NCBI GenBank assembly: GCA_003212175.1
Contig: QCQN01000001.1
Span: 1 to 64,000 of the forward strand
Length of the DNA: 64,000 nucleotides
Reading direction: 5' to 3'
Origin: Prochlorococcus sp. AG-449-P16
GTDB lineage: Bacteria > Cyanobacteriota > Cyanobacteriia > PCC-6307 > Cyanobiaceae
A program made the translations under genes and the position numbers. Of this stretch, positions 1 to 9,986 are shown piece by piece (within the stretch, counting starts at the first letter, position 1; every line of letters begins with the position of its first letter). The notes under the pieces are model-generated. The model saw nothing but the letters and a program-made list of their open reading frames with translations, had not been told where the DNA came from and made no database searches.

Positions 1-1107
1 GTCTATGATTTCAGTTTTTTCAAGAAGACTTGTTAAATGTATTTCTAACCATAGACGAGGATTATCACATGTTCTAATTTGATAATCAACGTTTTTTAAT
101 TTATCATGCCACTCTAAAATTTTTGATTTATTTACTCTACTTGAAAATTTGTTTAATTCAACTTGAAAATCTGTAGATGTATAGAAAATATCAGAATAAT
201 TTCCGTTTAGTGTTATAAGTAAAAGATCCCGCGTGATATTTAATAGGCCAATCAAAATTTCATGCGGCTCATTACCTGCATCGTATAGTTTATTGCAATT
301 AAATAACAAAGACTCTGGTTTATTATCGATTAGCGAATTAATTAAGCTGATCAATTCAGTTTCTGACACTTCACCAAGTAGGTTCTGAACATTTTTAGTG
401 TTTATCCCATCGGGAATAAGGCTTAGTTGTTCCAGTAAACTTTGAGCATCGCGCATTCCACCATTACATCTTTTGGCAATAAGTTTAAGAGCCTGATCTT
501 CAAATTTTATTGATTCTTTTTTGGCTATTTTGGAAAGATGTTCAAAAATTGCATTAGAATTTATCCTTTTAAAATCGAACTTTTGGCATCTGCTTTGTAT
601 AGTATTTAAAACTCTTTCAGGATTTGTAGTAGCAAGGATAAAAACTACGTTAGCAGGAGGTTCTTCAATAGTTTTCAGTAAAGCATTAGATGCAGCGGTT
701 GAGAGCATATGGCATTCATCAATCACATATACTTTCCATCTCGCTTGAGTAGGGGAAAATCTTGCCCTATCGATAATTTCTCTTATATTTTCAACCCCAG
801 TATTAGAAGCTGCGTCTATCTCTATAATGTCAAGAGCGTTTCCGTCTGATATTTGTCTACATAATTCGCAATTTCCACATGGTTTAGGAGTAGGTTGTGC
901 AGAAGATAAGCAATTTAATGATTTCGCAAAAATTCTTGCACTTGATGTTTTACCTGTTCCACGAGGTCCATTAAAAAGGTAAGCAGGAGCAATTTTTTTA
1001 GATATCAAAGCTTGTTTAAGTGTTATAGATATAAAGTCTTGCCCAACTAACTCATCCAGTTTATTCGGTCTATATTTTTGATGAAAAGGCTTATGAGTAT
1101 ATGACAT
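1..1107 (-). CDS. dnaX: DNA polymerase III subunit gamma/tau (partial, C-terminus beyond left edge)
   Basis: This is the ATPase of the sliding-clamp loader that opens the beta clamp at primer ends during replication. I translated it by hand because it has no stop in the window: 369 codons are visible from an ATG at 1107. The N-terminus reads MSYTHKPFHQKYRP. A Walker A motif, GPRGTGKTS, lies near residue 47, a zinc-binding cluster (C-x9-CGNCELC style) near 63-80, the Walker B-like VIDECHML near 120, and the sensor ATTNPERV follows. These are diagnostic of DnaX. The C-terminal tau domains are off the edge. It lies 58 bp downstream of clpX on the same strand, so co-transcription is possible. Confidence 0.96.
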   Translation of the reverse strand, partial: MSYTHKPFHQKYRPNKLDELVGQDFISITLKQALISKKIAPAYLFNGPRGTGKTSSARIFAKSLNCLSSAQPTPKPCGNCELCRQISDGNALDIIEIDAASNTGVENIREIIDRARFSPTQARWKVYVIDECHMLSTAASNALLKTIEEPPANVVFILATTNPERVLNTIQSRCQKFDFKRINSNAIFEHLSKIAKKESIKFEDQALKLIAKRCNGGMRDAQSLLEQLSLIPDGINTKNVQNLLGEVSETELISLINSLIDNKPESLLFNCNKLYDAGNEPHEILIGLLNITRDLLLITLNGNYSDIFYTSTDFQVELNKFSSRVNKSKILEWHDKLKNVDYQIRTCDNPRLWLEIHLTSLLEKTEIID

Positions 1108-1165
1108 TTATTACTTTTAAATATAAAAAAATTGAAATTGAATTCTGGAATTTTAATCTTAATTT

Positions 1166-2533
1166 TTAGGCAGATTCCTTAATAACTCTATTTGACCCTG
1201 CAGGAAGTTTAACAATTTTTGAGAAAAACAGATTTTCAACCATTTTTTTTGTAATGGTGAACTCTTTAATTTCCTCTTGGGATGGAAGAGTATACATTAC
1301 ATCAAGCATTAATTCTTCAATTATTGATCTTAGGGCTCTAGCACCAGTTTTCCTATTAAAGGCTTCTTTCGCAATTGCTTCAACAGATTCAGGTTCAAAT
1401 TTTAGTTCAACATTATCCATACCTAAAAGAGTTGTAAATTGCTTAATTAGTGCATCTCTTGGCTCTGTCAGGATTGATTCGAGTGTTTCTTTTGTAAGAT
1501 GATCCAAAACTGCGCATACAGGAATTCTCCCTATGAATTCAGGTATTAGTCCATATTTAACTAAATCGTCTAATTCTAAATTTTTGAGTGCATCTCTTGA
1601 CTCAATCGATTTTTTCGAATGAATATTCGTTTGATCAGAGGTTGTAGTAAATCCTATGGAATGTTTACCTAATCTTTTTTGCACAATATCTTCTAGTCCT
1701 ATGAATGCACCTCCACATATAAATAAAATTTGACTTGTATCAATTTGAATGCAGTCGTGGTAGGGATGTTTTCTTCCTCCTTGTGGAGGCACATTGGCAA
1801 TAGTACCCTCTAGCATTTTGAGCAATGCTTGTTGTACTCCTTCACCAGACACATCTCTAGTAATAGATGGGTTTTCACTTTTTCTCGCTATTTTATCGAT
1901 TTCATCAATATAGATAATTCCTCTTTGAGCCAAATCAACATTCATCTCAGCTTTTTGTAGAAGTCTTAAAAGGATATTCTCTACATCTTCTCCAACATAT
2001 CCAGCTTCAGTGAGAGTTGTTGCGTCCGCTACTGCAAATGGAACATCTAGAAATTCAGCCAGAGTTTGGGCTAATAATGTTTTCCCACTACCAGTTGGAC
2101 CAATAAGCAAAATATTTGATTTCTGAAGTTTAGTTCCTTTACCTTCGTTAGAATTATTTTCTTTATTCTCTTCTTTTATTCTCCAAGCTAATCTTTTGTA
2201 ATGATTATAAACAGCTACTGATAATATTTTTTTTGCAGCATCTTGTCCAACCACTTGGTTATCTAGAAAACTTTTTATTTCTAGTGGTTTAGGGATAGTT
2301 GTTAATTCTAATGGAATGGATTTATCAGTGTTGTTAGGAGTTAATTTTTTCTTAACATGTTGAGAATTGTTGAGTTTTGTTTGAGAATCAATTAGCTCTT
2401 CGTCAAGGATTTCATTACAAAGATCAATGCATTCATCACAAATGTAAACTCCTGGTCCGGCTATTAGTTTCCTGACCTGATCTTGTGATTTACCACAAAA
2501 TGAACATTTTAGATGGGCGTCAAATTTAGCCAT
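1166..2533 (-). CDS. clpX: ATP-dependent Clp protease ATP-binding subunit ClpX
   Basis: ClpX is the AAA+ unfoldase that recognises tagged or native substrates and feeds them to ClpP in the cytoplasm. The 455-aa product starts with the ClpX zinc finger (C10, C13, C32, C35). It then has Walker A GPTGSGKT near 145, Walker [10 protein letters not shown] near 205, a sensor-2 GAR motif near 395, and the HSIGF loop that docks on ClpP. The length is slightly above the usual ~425 because of a low-complexity linker after the zinc finger. It sits 97 bp downstream of clpP on the same strand, the normal clpP-clpX order. Confidence 0.98.
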   Translation of the reverse strand: MAKFDAHLKCSFCGKSQDQVRKLIAGPGVYICDECIDLCNEILDEELIDSQTKLNNSQHVKKKLTPNNTDKSIPLELTTIPKPLEIKSFLDNQVVGQDAAKKILSVAVYNHYKRLAWRIKEENKENNSNEGKGTKLQKSNILLIGPTGSGKTLLAQTLAEFLDVPFAVADATTLTEAGYVGEDVENILLRLLQKAEMNVDLAQRGIIYIDEIDKIARKSENPSITRDVSGEGVQQALLKMLEGTIANVPPQGGRKHPYHDCIQIDTSQILFICGGAFIGLEDIVQKRLGKHSIGFTTTSDQTNIHSKKSIESRDALKNLELDDLVKYGLIPEFIGRIPVCAVLDHLTKETLESILTEPRDALIKQFTTLLGMDNVELKFEPESVEAIAKEAFNRKTGARALRSIIEELMLDVMYTLPSQEEIKEFTITKKMVENLFFSKIVKLPAGSNRVIKESA

Positions 2534-2630
2534 CGATTATCAAAGTTATTAAAAATAAAGGTAAATTATTCCTTACATACTAGGATTGCTCATAAAACAC
2601 GATTCGTCATCATTTTTTTAAGATATTAAT

Positions 2631-3281
2631 TTACTTGTCATTTTTAATTACCTTATCTATTAACCCATAATCGACTGCTTCATCGGGTGATAGAAAGTAA
2701 TCTCTTTCAGTATCTTCAACAATTTTTTCTAGAGGTTGACCAGTATGTTCTGATAAAAGAGAATTTAAAGTTTTTTTGAGAAATAGTATTTCTTTTGCTT
2801 GTATTTCAATTTCAACTGCTTGGCCTTGTGCACCTCCAAGGGGTTGATGAATCATAATTCTTGAATTAGGGAGTGCTAATCTTTTGCCTTTTGTTCCACC
2901 AGAAAGTAAGAAGGCGCCCATACTTGCTGCAACACCAAAACAGATTGTGACTACATCTGGAGAGATTTGCTGTATTGTATCGTAAATAGCCATTCCTGCA
3001 GTAACAGAGCCTCCTGGGGAGTTGATGTAGATTTGTATATCTTTTTCAGGATCTTCCGCTTCTAAAAATAGTAATTGGGCTACTAGGGAATCTGATACCT
3101 GGTCATTTATACCGGTTCCTAAAAATATTATTCTTTCCCTTAATAATCTTGAATAAATATCAAAAGCTCTTTCTCCTCTTCCTGATTGTTCTATGACAGT
3201 TGGTAAGGCTGAATTATTAGTGGAAAAGTTTTTATTAACGTAAATTGAGCTTGAAATTAAATGGTTTTGTTCAGATTTCAC
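2631..3281 (-). CDS. clpP: ATP-dependent Clp protease proteolytic subunit ClpP
   Basis: This is the serine-protease barrel of the Clp system. The 216-aa protein has the catalytic serine in [11 protein letters not shown], the histidine in [10 protein letters not shown], and the aspartate in the ERDYFLSP segment, so the triad is complete. It lies between tig and clpX on the same strand, the widely conserved tig-clpP-clpX arrangement. That context suggests it is the ClpX partner. Cyanobacteria usually carry several ClpP paralogues and an inactive ClpR, and I do not assign a paralogue number here. Confidence 0.97.
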   Translation of the reverse strand: MKSEQNHLISSSIYVNKNFSTNNSALPTVIEQSGRGERAFDIYSRLLRERIIFLGTGINDQVSDSLVAQLLFLEAEDPEKDIQIYINSPGGSVTAGMAIYDTIQQISPDVVTICFGVAASMGAFLLSGGTKGKRLALPNSRIMIHQPLGGAQGQAVEIEIQAKEILFLKKTLNSLLSEHTGQPLEKIVEDTERDYFLSPDEAVDYGLIDKVIKNDK

Positions 3282-3354
3282 TAAATTGCCTGTTCGCTAT
3301 TACTAATTTAAGAGTTTTTTTAATAATTAGTTAAATTTTTTATAAATTATTTTT

Positions 3355-4770
3355 TTATTTTTTCTTTTGAGACTTACTTACTACTTTAGAGGGACTTTTA
3401 GTCTTGGCAGATTTTTTTGCAGTTTTAGTAGATTTTTTTTCAGTTTTTGTGGAATTTGTTTCTTTAATTTCCGAGTTCTCTTCAAGCCAAATTATTAATT
3501 TATCCTTGAGTAAGTCATTACGAATTACATTTTTTAATTTTTGAATATCAATTTGTTTTGGAGACTTAGAAATTTCATTCTCAAATTCTCTCATTTTTTC
3601 TTCGATTTCTTTGTTTTCGACTTTGATATTTTCAGAGTTTGATAGTGCTTTTAAAGCAAGATTTCTCTTTACATTTTTTTCGGCTTGGGGACGTGTTGAT
3701 TCTGCTAATGATTTAACTAATTCCGGAGTAAAAGTAGATTTAATATCCATTCCTTGTTGAGCGAATCTTTGTGCTGTCTCCTCAATGTTATTTCTAACTT
3801 CAAGATCAATCATTGATTTAGGAATTTCAGCATCTAATTCTTTTGCTAATGCTTCCATCAGTGCTTCAGTTCTTATATTTTTTTGAGTATTGTCAAATTG
3901 CTCTCTTAATTGCGTTTCAATATCTTTTTTTAATTCTTTTAATGAATTTTTGTTGCCAGATTGTTTCGCAAAATCATCATTAAGTTCTGGTAATTCTTTC
4001 TCTTTTAAATCCTTTAAAGTAACTTCAAAAATTGCTTCTTTACCTTTTGAGTCTTCATGTGAGTAGTCATCAGGGAACTTAAGGTTGAGTTTCTTTGTAT
4101 CGTCAATATTCATCCCTACTATACCTTCAACAAAACCTGGGATCATTTTATTTTTTTCTAATTCAAGGTCCATTGATTCAGAAGATCCTCCATCAATATC
4201 TTTTTTTGAGTCCTTATAAATACCTTTAAAACTTATGACCGCGATGTCTCCAATTTTTGCAGGCCTGTTATCAACAGGTACTATATTTGCTAATTGATTT
4301 CTTGATTTTTCTAATGCTTCGTCTATGGATTTAGGGTCAAATTTAGATTTTGCAATTTCTACGGATAATCCTTTTGTTTTTTTTAGTTTTAATTTTGGAG
4401 CAATATCAGTTTGAAGGGTAATTTTTAATGGCTTTTCCGGACTAAAACTTTTAAGCAGTGTTTCAAATCCATCAACTAATTCTGGTTCACTAAGAGGTTC
4501 AATAGATTCTATTTTCAAAGCTTCATTCCATGACTTGTCAATTATTTTTTCAAGGGCTGAGGCATGTAATTGTAAAATGCCGATTCGTTGTATTAAAACT
4601 TGCTTTGGAATTTTCCCACTTCTAAATCCTGGAATTTTAGCTGAACGACAGATTGAATTTATTGTTTCGTTGACGTATGACTTGCATGTATCAGATGGTA
4701 TTTCTAATTCAAGTGCAATTCTACTTTGAGGAAGTGAGGTCGTTTTTACTATTAATCCTTTTTGTGACAT
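3355..4770 (-). CDS. tig: Trigger factor (ribosome-associated chaperone and peptidyl-prolyl isomerase)
   Basis: Trigger factor binds the ribosomal exit tunnel and shields nascent chains. The ribosome-docking signature PGFRSGKIPK lies near residues 47-56, followed by an FKBP-type isomerase region around 160-250 and a helical C-terminal substrate cradle. At 471 aa it is longer than the usual ~430-450. The excess is a C-terminal tail made of repeated TKT/KKS units rich in lysine, serine and threonine. The gene leads the tig-clpP-clpX run and is divergent from asd across 124 bp, which must hold both promoters. Confidence 0.96.
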   Translation of the reverse strand: MSQKGLIVKTTSLPQSRIALELEIPSDTCKSYVNETINSICRSAKIPGFRSGKIPKQVLIQRIGILQLHASALEKIIDKSWNEALKIESIEPLSEPELVDGFETLLKSFSPEKPLKITLQTDIAPKLKLKKTKGLSVEIAKSKFDPKSIDEALEKSRNQLANIVPVDNRPAKIGDIAVISFKGIYKDSKKDIDGGSSESMDLELEKNKMIPGFVEGIVGMNIDDTKKLNLKFPDDYSHEDSKGKEAIFEVTLKDLKEKELPELNDDFAKQSGNKNSLKELKKDIETQLREQFDNTQKNIRTEALMEALAKELDAEIPKSMIDLEVRNNIEETAQRFAQQGMDIKSTFTPELVKSLAESTRPQAEKNVKRNLALKALSNSENIKVENKEIEEKMREFENEISKSPKQIDIQKLKNVIRNDLLKDKLIIWLEENSEIKETNSTKTEKKSTKTAKKSAKTKSPSKVVSKSQKKK

Positions 4771-4894
4771 GTTTTTAGTTTTTAAATTATTACAATAAGC
4801 AGAAACTTAATTATTCCACATTAAGTGATTAACTTGAAAGTAAATTTTTTTGATACAGTAAGAAAAATATTCAATTTCATAATTTAACATTTCT

Positions 4895-5929
4895 GTGGCG
4901 AGTAAATCACTATTCTTGCCTAATAGGCCCCTAAAAGTAGTTATTTTAGGTTCGTCAGGCGCTGTTGGTTCAGAATTAATTAAGATACTTAGTGAAAGAG
5001 ATTTTCCTATTTCGGAATTAGTGCTTCTGTCTTCAGAGAGATCAGAAGGTACGATAATTAACTGGAAAGAGAAAGAAATTGTTACTAAAAAAGCAACTGA
5101 GCATGAATTTTTTGATGCTGATTTAGTTTTTGCATCTGCTGGAGGCTCTATTTCCAAAAAATGGTTACCCACGATTCAAGAACAAAATGCAATTTTGATT
5201 GATAATTCAAGTGCATTTAGATTAGAAAATAATGTTCCTCTTGTAGTTCCTGAAGTTAATGCTGATGATGCTTTTAATCACGATGGCATTATTGCTAACC
5301 CAAATTGCACAACAATATTGCTGACTTTAGCTTTGGCCCCTTTAAATAAAATTTCTCCCATTAAAAGACTAATTGTCTCAACATATCAATCTGTAAGTGG
5401 AGCGGGCCAAAGAGCAATGGAAGAGTTGAAGTTCTTGACTGAAAAATTTTTGAAAGGAGATCCACAAAAAAGTGAAGTTTTGCCCCACTCGTTAGCATTT
5501 AATTTGTTCTTGCATAATTCAAATATGCTTTCAAATAAATACTGCGAAGAGGAAATGAAAATGGTCAATGAAACTCGCAAAATATTAAATATACCTAATC
5601 TAAAAATCTCTGCGACATGTGTAAGAGTTCCAATTTTGCGAGCACATTCTGAATCAGTCAATATTGAATTTGAAAATGTTATTGAACCAAAAGATGCCCT
5701 TGAACAGTTAAAAAATTCTAATGGTATTGAAATATTAGAAGATTACGAAAAAAATAGATTTCCTATGCCATCTGATGTAATGGGCAAGGATAATATTGCA
5801 GTTGGAAGATTAAGAACTGATATTAGTAATCCTAATGGATTAGAATTATGGTTATGTGGAGATCAGATAAGGAAAGGAGCAGCTCTTAATGCTGTGCAAA
5901 TAGCTGAATTATTAATTCCAAGAAAATGA
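4895..5929 (+). CDS. asd: Aspartate-semialdehyde dehydrogenase
   Basis: This enzyme reduces aspartyl phosphate to aspartate semialdehyde, the branch point to lysine/diaminopimelate, threonine and methionine. The 344-aa product has the NADP-binding GSSGAVG near residue 19, the active-site cysteine Cys138 in NPNCTT, and a catalytic histidine in LRAHSESVN. The start is GTG at 4895; no in-frame ATG precedes the nucleotide-binding loop. Its TGA stop overlaps the dapA ATG by four bases (ATGA), so translational coupling is likely. The upstream enzyme, aspartate kinase, is encoded at 12.8-14.6 kb. Confidence 0.96.
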   Translation: MASKSLFLPNRPLKVVILGSSGAVGSELIKILSERDFPISELVLLSSERSEGTIINWKEKEIVTKKATEHEFFDADLVFASAGGSISKKWLPTIQEQNAILIDNSSAFRLENNVPLVVPEVNADDAFNHDGIIANPNCTTILLTLALAPLNKISPIKRLIVSTYQSVSGAGQRAMEELKFLTEKFLKGDPQKSEVLPHSLAFNLFLHNSNMLSNKYCEEEMKMVNETRKILNIPNLKISATCVRVPILRAHSESVNIEFENVIEPKDALEQLKNSNGIEILEDYEKNRFPMPSDVMGKDNIAVGRLRTDISNPNGLELWLCGDQIRKGAALNAVQIAELLIPRK

Positions 5930-6828
5930 CTACCAAAGGGACTAAATTATCTAATCCATTATTTGGAAGAGTTTTAACAGCTATGGTCACACCATTTAAT
6001 AATCAAGGCGAAGTTGATTATGATTTAGCAATAAAGCTTTCAAATTATCTTTTTGAAAATGGTTCCGATGGAATTGTTCTTTGTGGCACAACTGGAGAAT
6101 CTCCGACTCTCTCATGGGATGAACAACATGATTTGTTTGTTGCAGTAAAAGGATCTTTAGACTCTACTTGTAAAGTTATTGTTGGAACGGGAAGCAACTG
6201 CACAAGTGAAGCAGTTGATGCGACTAGAAAAGCATATCAATTTGGAGCAGATGGTGCCTTAGTGGTTGTTCCTTATTACAACAAACCTCCTCAAGAAGGA
6301 CTTTATAATCATTTTAGTTCTGTAGCTAATGCGGCAAAGGATTTACCCTTAATGCTTTACAACATACCAGGAAGGACAGGGTGTAATTTATTATCAAAAA
6401 CTGTAAAAAAACTTATGAAATTTTCAAATATTCTCAGTATCAAAGCAGCAAGCGGTAGAATAGAGGAAGTAACAGAGTTGAGATCTGCTTGTGGATCGGA
6501 TCTGTCAGTATATAGTGGCGATGATTCTTTATTGCTACCTATGTTGTCCGTTGGAGCTGTTGGTGTTGTAAGTGTAGCGAGTCATTTAGTTGGTTTGCAA
6601 TTACGAGAGATGATTGAATTATTTCTTAAGGGAGATATGTCTAATGCTCTAATTATTCATGAAAGGTTACAACCACTTTTCAAAGCACTTTTTATGACAA
6701 CAAACCCTATTCCCGTCAAAGCTGCATTAGAGCTTTCTGGTTGGGATGTAGGTAACCCGAGGAGTCCATTATCTCCATTAACTACTGACATGAGAAAACA
6801 ACTCTCAATTATCCTGAAATCCCTATAA
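5926..6828 (+). CDS. dapA: 4-hydroxy-tetrahydrodipicolinate synthase
   Basis: DapA condenses pyruvate with aspartate semialdehyde, the first committed step to lysine and the peptidoglycan cross-link diaminopimelate. The 300-aa protein has the family motif CGTTGESP near 53, Tyr145 in [10 protein letters not shown], and the Schiff-base Lys173 in SIKAASG. It follows asd with a four-base overlap, giving an asd-dapA unit for consecutive enzymes. Its stop codon lies inside a near-perfect hairpin, annotated separately. Confidence 0.97.
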   Translation: MTTKGTKLSNPLFGRVLTAMVTPFNNQGEVDYDLAIKLSNYLFENGSDGIVLCGTTGESPTLSWDEQHDLFVAVKGSLDSTCKVIVGTGSNCTSEAVDATRKAYQFGADGALVVVPYYNKPPQEGLYNHFSSVANAAKDLPLMLYNIPGRTGCNLLSKTVKKLMKFSNILSIKAASGRIEEVTELRSACGSDLSVYSGDDSLLLPMLSVGAVGVVSVASHLVGLQLREMIELFLKGDMSNALIIHERLQPLFKALFMTTNPIPVKAALELSGWDVGNPRSPLSPLTTDMRKQLSIILKSL

Positions 6829-6836
6829 TAGGGATT
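6818..6836 (+). terminator. Hairpin across the dapA stop codon (possible attenuating terminator)
   Basis: The sequence AATCCCTATAATAGGGATT is an inverted repeat with 9-base arms around one base, practically a 7-bp stem with a 5-nt loop. It covers the dapA TAA and lies about 70 bp before the RNase J start. The tract after it is only moderately T-rich, so full termination is uncertain. It may instead stabilise the asd-dapA 3' end. Confidence 0.4.
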
Positions 6837-6908
6837 ATATTTAACTTGATAATTAAATTTAAATAAACCTTATTTGATTACAAGCAGGCCTTCATAAATT
6901 TCAAAATT

Positions 6909-8894
6909 ATGCAATCCAGTACACATTCAACTGTAAATAGATCTACTGATAATTCATCTAGATCTAAAAGTAATACGCCAACTTTACGAGTAATACCTCT
7001 TGGAGGACTACATGAAATAGGCAAGAACACTTGCGTTTTTGAATATGGTGATGAATTGATGCTTGTTGATGCAGGCCTTGCTTTCCCATCTGATGGTATG
7101 CATGGCGTAAATGTTGTTATGCCAGATACAACTTTTTTAAAAGAAAATCAAAAAAGAATAAAAGGAATGATTGTCACTCACGGACATGAAGATCATATTG
7201 GAGGTATTTCTCATCATCTAAAGCATTTTAATATTCCCATCATTTATGGTCCAAGACTGGCAATGTCAATGCTTAGAGGAAAAATGGAGGAAGCAGGGGT
7301 ATCTGATAGAACAACTATACAGACGGTAAATCCAAGAGATGTTGTAAAAGTAGGACAACATTTTTCTGTTGAATTCATTCGAAATACCCATTCTATTTGC
7401 GATAGTTTTTCTTTGGCAGTTACAACACCTGTTGGCACAATTATTTTCACGGGAGATTTTAAGTTTGATCATATGCCAGTGGATGGAGAGCAATTTGATA
7501 TTGAAAGAATTGTGCATTACGGAGAGAAGGGCGTTTTATGCATGTTCAGTGACTCTACTAATGCCGAAGTTCCAGGTTTCTGCCCTTCTGAGAAGACTAT
7601 CTATCCCTCTTTAGAAAAACATATTGCGGAAGCAAAAGAACGAGTTATTCTTACTACTTTTGCTAGTTCTGTTCATAGAGTCACAATGATCTTAGAGTTA
7701 GCCATGAAACATGGAAGGAAAGTTGGGTTGTTAGGTAGATCGATGATAAATGTAATTGCTAAAGCTAGAGAAATAGGTTATATGAAATGTCCAGATGATT
7801 TGTTTGTTCCAATTAAACAAATAAGAGATTTACCTGATAGAGAAACTTTATTGCTAATGACAGGTAGTCAGGGTGAACCTTTAGCTGCTCTAAGTAGAAT
7901 TTCTAGGGGTGAACATCAACATGTTCGTCTAAAAACCACAGATACAGTTATATTTTCAGCTAGTCCAATACCAGGCAATACTATTGGTGTTGTTAATACA
8001 ATTGATAGATTGATGAAATTGGGAGCTAAAGTTATTTACGGAAAAGGAGAGAATATTCATGTATCTGGTCATGGATTTCAAGAAGATCAGAAATTAATGC
8101 TAGCTTTGGCTAAACCAAAGTTTTTTGTGCCGGTTCATGGTGAACACAGAATGCTTGTTTGTCATAGTAAAAGTGCTCAAACAATGGGAGTTCCAAAGGA
8201 TAATATTTTAATTATTGAGAATGGGGATGTTGTTGAACTTACCTCTGATTCCATTAATAAGGGAGATCCTGTAAAAGCAGGCATTGAATTGCTAGATAAT
8301 TCCCGTAATGGAATTGTAGATGCGAGAGTCCTAAAAGAAAGACAACAATTAGCTGGCGATGGAGTTGTCACTGTTCTAGCTCCAATTAGCACAGATGGGA
8401 AAATGGTTGCTCCTCCAAGAGTTAATTTAAGAGGAGTAGTAACTACGGCGGAACCTAGAAAAATGTCTATGTGGACTGAAAGGGAAATTAGTTGGGTTTT
8501 AGAAAATAGATGGAAGCAATTATCTAGACAAACCGGCCCAAATAATTTTGAGGTCGATTGGATTGGGGTACAAAGAGAAATTGAAAATGGTTTAAGTAGA
8601 AGAATGAGAAGGGAATTACAAGTTGAACCACTTATTTTGTGTTTAGTTCAACCTGCTCCAAGTGGAACTCGTGCTTATATTCCAAAGATTACCGAAGAGC
8701 AAAATTTTTCTAATAGAAATAGAAATAATAATAATTTTTATAAGAAATCAAATAATAATCATCCGAATAGTTCAAATAACCCTCACAATATCCAAAAAAA
8801 TCCAAAAGTTTCACAGAATCCATCAGCTGAGACTGCTTCAGAAGATTCATTTGAAGGCAGGACAAGAAGAAGAAGATCTGCTGTCACATCTTAA
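6909..8894 (+). CDS. rnj: Ribonuclease J (metallo-beta-lactamase family)
   Basis: RNase J is a 5'-to-3' exonuclease and endonuclease for mRNA decay and rRNA maturation. The 661-aa product has the zinc-binding HGHEDHIGG motif (His91 to His96), further metal ligands in FTGDFKFD, a beta-CASP region, and a late conserved VHGEHRM motif. Cyanobacterial RNase J proteins commonly carry C-terminal extensions. Here the tail from about 600 is an asparagine-rich low-complexity stretch ending in an arginine run (RTRRRRS). It follows dapA by 80 bp and ends four bases inside the convergent tilS gene. Confidence 0.95.
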   Translation: MQSSTHSTVNRSTDNSSRSKSNTPTLRVIPLGGLHEIGKNTCVFEYGDELMLVDAGLAFPSDGMHGVNVVMPDTTFLKENQKRIKGMIVTHGHEDHIGGISHHLKHFNIPIIYGPRLAMSMLRGKMEEAGVSDRTTIQTVNPRDVVKVGQHFSVEFIRNTHSICDSFSLAVTTPVGTIIFTGDFKFDHMPVDGEQFDIERIVHYGEKGVLCMFSDSTNAEVPGFCPSEKTIYPSLEKHIAEAKERVILTTFASSVHRVTMILELAMKHGRKVGLLGRSMINVIAKAREIGYMKCPDDLFVPIKQIRDLPDRETLLLMTGSQGEPLAALSRISRGEHQHVRLKTTDTVIFSASPIPGNTIGVVNTIDRLMKLGAKVIYGKGENIHVSGHGFQEDQKLMLALAKPKFFVPVHGEHRMLVCHSKSAQTMGVPKDNILIIENGDVVELTSDSINKGDPVKAGIELLDNSRNGIVDARVLKERQQLAGDGVVTVLAPISTDGKMVAPPRVNLRGVVTTAEPRKMSMWTEREISWVLENRWKQLSRQTGPNNFEVDWIGVQREIENGLSRRMRRELQVEPLILCLVQPAPSGTRAYIPKITEEQNFSNRNRNNNNFYKKSNNNHPNSSNNPHNIQKNPKVSQNPSAETASEDSFEGRTRRRRSAVTS

Positions 8895-9901
8895 CTTTTT
8901 TCAGAATTTATATAGTTTTTATTCCAAACAATTTTTAAAAACTCTTGTAAGTTAATTTGACCTTTACTATTTTCATAAATTGAAGTAGCTAATTTTGTCA
9001 GATTTTTAGAACTACATTGCTTTGCTGATATTTCTTTTAAAAATCTATTTAGGATTGTGCACCTGGCTTCAATACACATACTATTTAATAGATTCCTGTT
9101 GATACCTTTTACATCTTTACAATATAGGTATGCTAGTTCACCAAGATCATTACGTTCATTATTATAGTTACTCATTTTTTGGGAAAAATCATTTATCCTT
9201 TCAGAACAACCAGGATAGATAAACTCTAAGGTAGGAATAATTTTTTTTCTTACTAAATTTCTTTTTAATTTAAGATCTGAATTTGTAGGATCTTCCCAGA
9301 CTGGGATTTGCATATCATTACAAAATTGTTTTGTATCTTCTCTACTGAAAATTAATATAGGTCTTATTAAAAAAATTTGATTTTCTAGTAATCTTTTGCT
9401 CTCAATATTACTCAGACCGGCAAAATTGCTCCCTCTTGATAAATTGAGGATAAATGTTTCTGCGTTATCACTACTTGTGTGACCAGTTAACAAATAAATA
9501 TTATTTTTTTGCTGGTTTTTATTTAATAAAGTTTTTGCTCTTTCACATAATTTTTTATATCTCCATTTTCGTGCTTTCTCTTCTGAAGAAATATTTTCTT
9601 TATTTGCTTTATCAAAGGAGAATGAAATATTTTTATCTTCGCAATAACTTTTTAATTCAAGAGCATATAGTGAGGATTTTTCGTGCCACTGATGATCACC
9701 ATGCCAAACACTAATAGACCAATTATGTATTTTTTTTAGGTCATTAAATAGGGTTAATAAGGCCATTGAGTCTTGTCCCCCAGAAACACTGATTAAAATA
9801 TTCGATCCTTTGGGAATTAATATTTTTTTGGTAAGAATTTCCCTATGAAGCTTATGATGCCATGATGACCAATTTTTCTGAGTTAATTTTTTATCAGACA
9901 T
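8891..9901 (-). CDS. tilS: tRNA(Ile)-lysidine synthetase
   Basis: TilS converts cytidine 34 of the tRNA-Ile CAU anticodon to lysidine, so that it is charged with isoleucine and reads AUA. The 336-aa product has the PP-loop SGGQDSM at residues 40-46 and the downstream TGHTSSDNAET metal/ATP-site segment. This length matches cyanobacterial TilS, which lacks much of the C-terminal region of the E. coli protein. It converges on rnj with a four-base overlap of the stop regions. Confidence 0.95.
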   Translation of the reverse strand: MSDKKLTQKNWSSWHHKLHREILTKKILIPKGSNILISVSGGQDSMALLTLFNDLKKIHNWSISVWHGDHQWHEKSSLYALELKSYCEDKNISFSFDKANKENISSEEKARKWRYKKLCERAKTLLNKNQQKNNIYLLTGHTSSDNAETFILNLSRGSNFAGLSNIESKRLLENQIFLIRPILIFSREDTKQFCNDMQIPVWEDPTNSDLKLKRNLVRKKIIPTLEFIYPGCSERINDFSQKMSNYNNERNDLGELAYLYCKDVKGINRNLLNSMCIEARCTILNRFLKEISAKQCSSKNLTKLATSIYENSKGQINLQEFLKIVWNKNYINSEKS

Positions 9902-9986
9902 TTTGTGTTGCTCAGATAATATTTTTTAAAAAATGCACTGTTTTACTAAAACAATGTCACAATCGGGTTATAAATTCATTAAATAA

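Noticed and set aside
521-748. 75-aa plus-strand ORF
   Set aside because: It lies antisense inside the clearly translated dnaX gene and has no recognisable domain.
4807-5172. 121-aa minus-strand ORF
   Set aside because: It is antisense to the start of asd and its intergenic leader. The asd frame carries real motifs.
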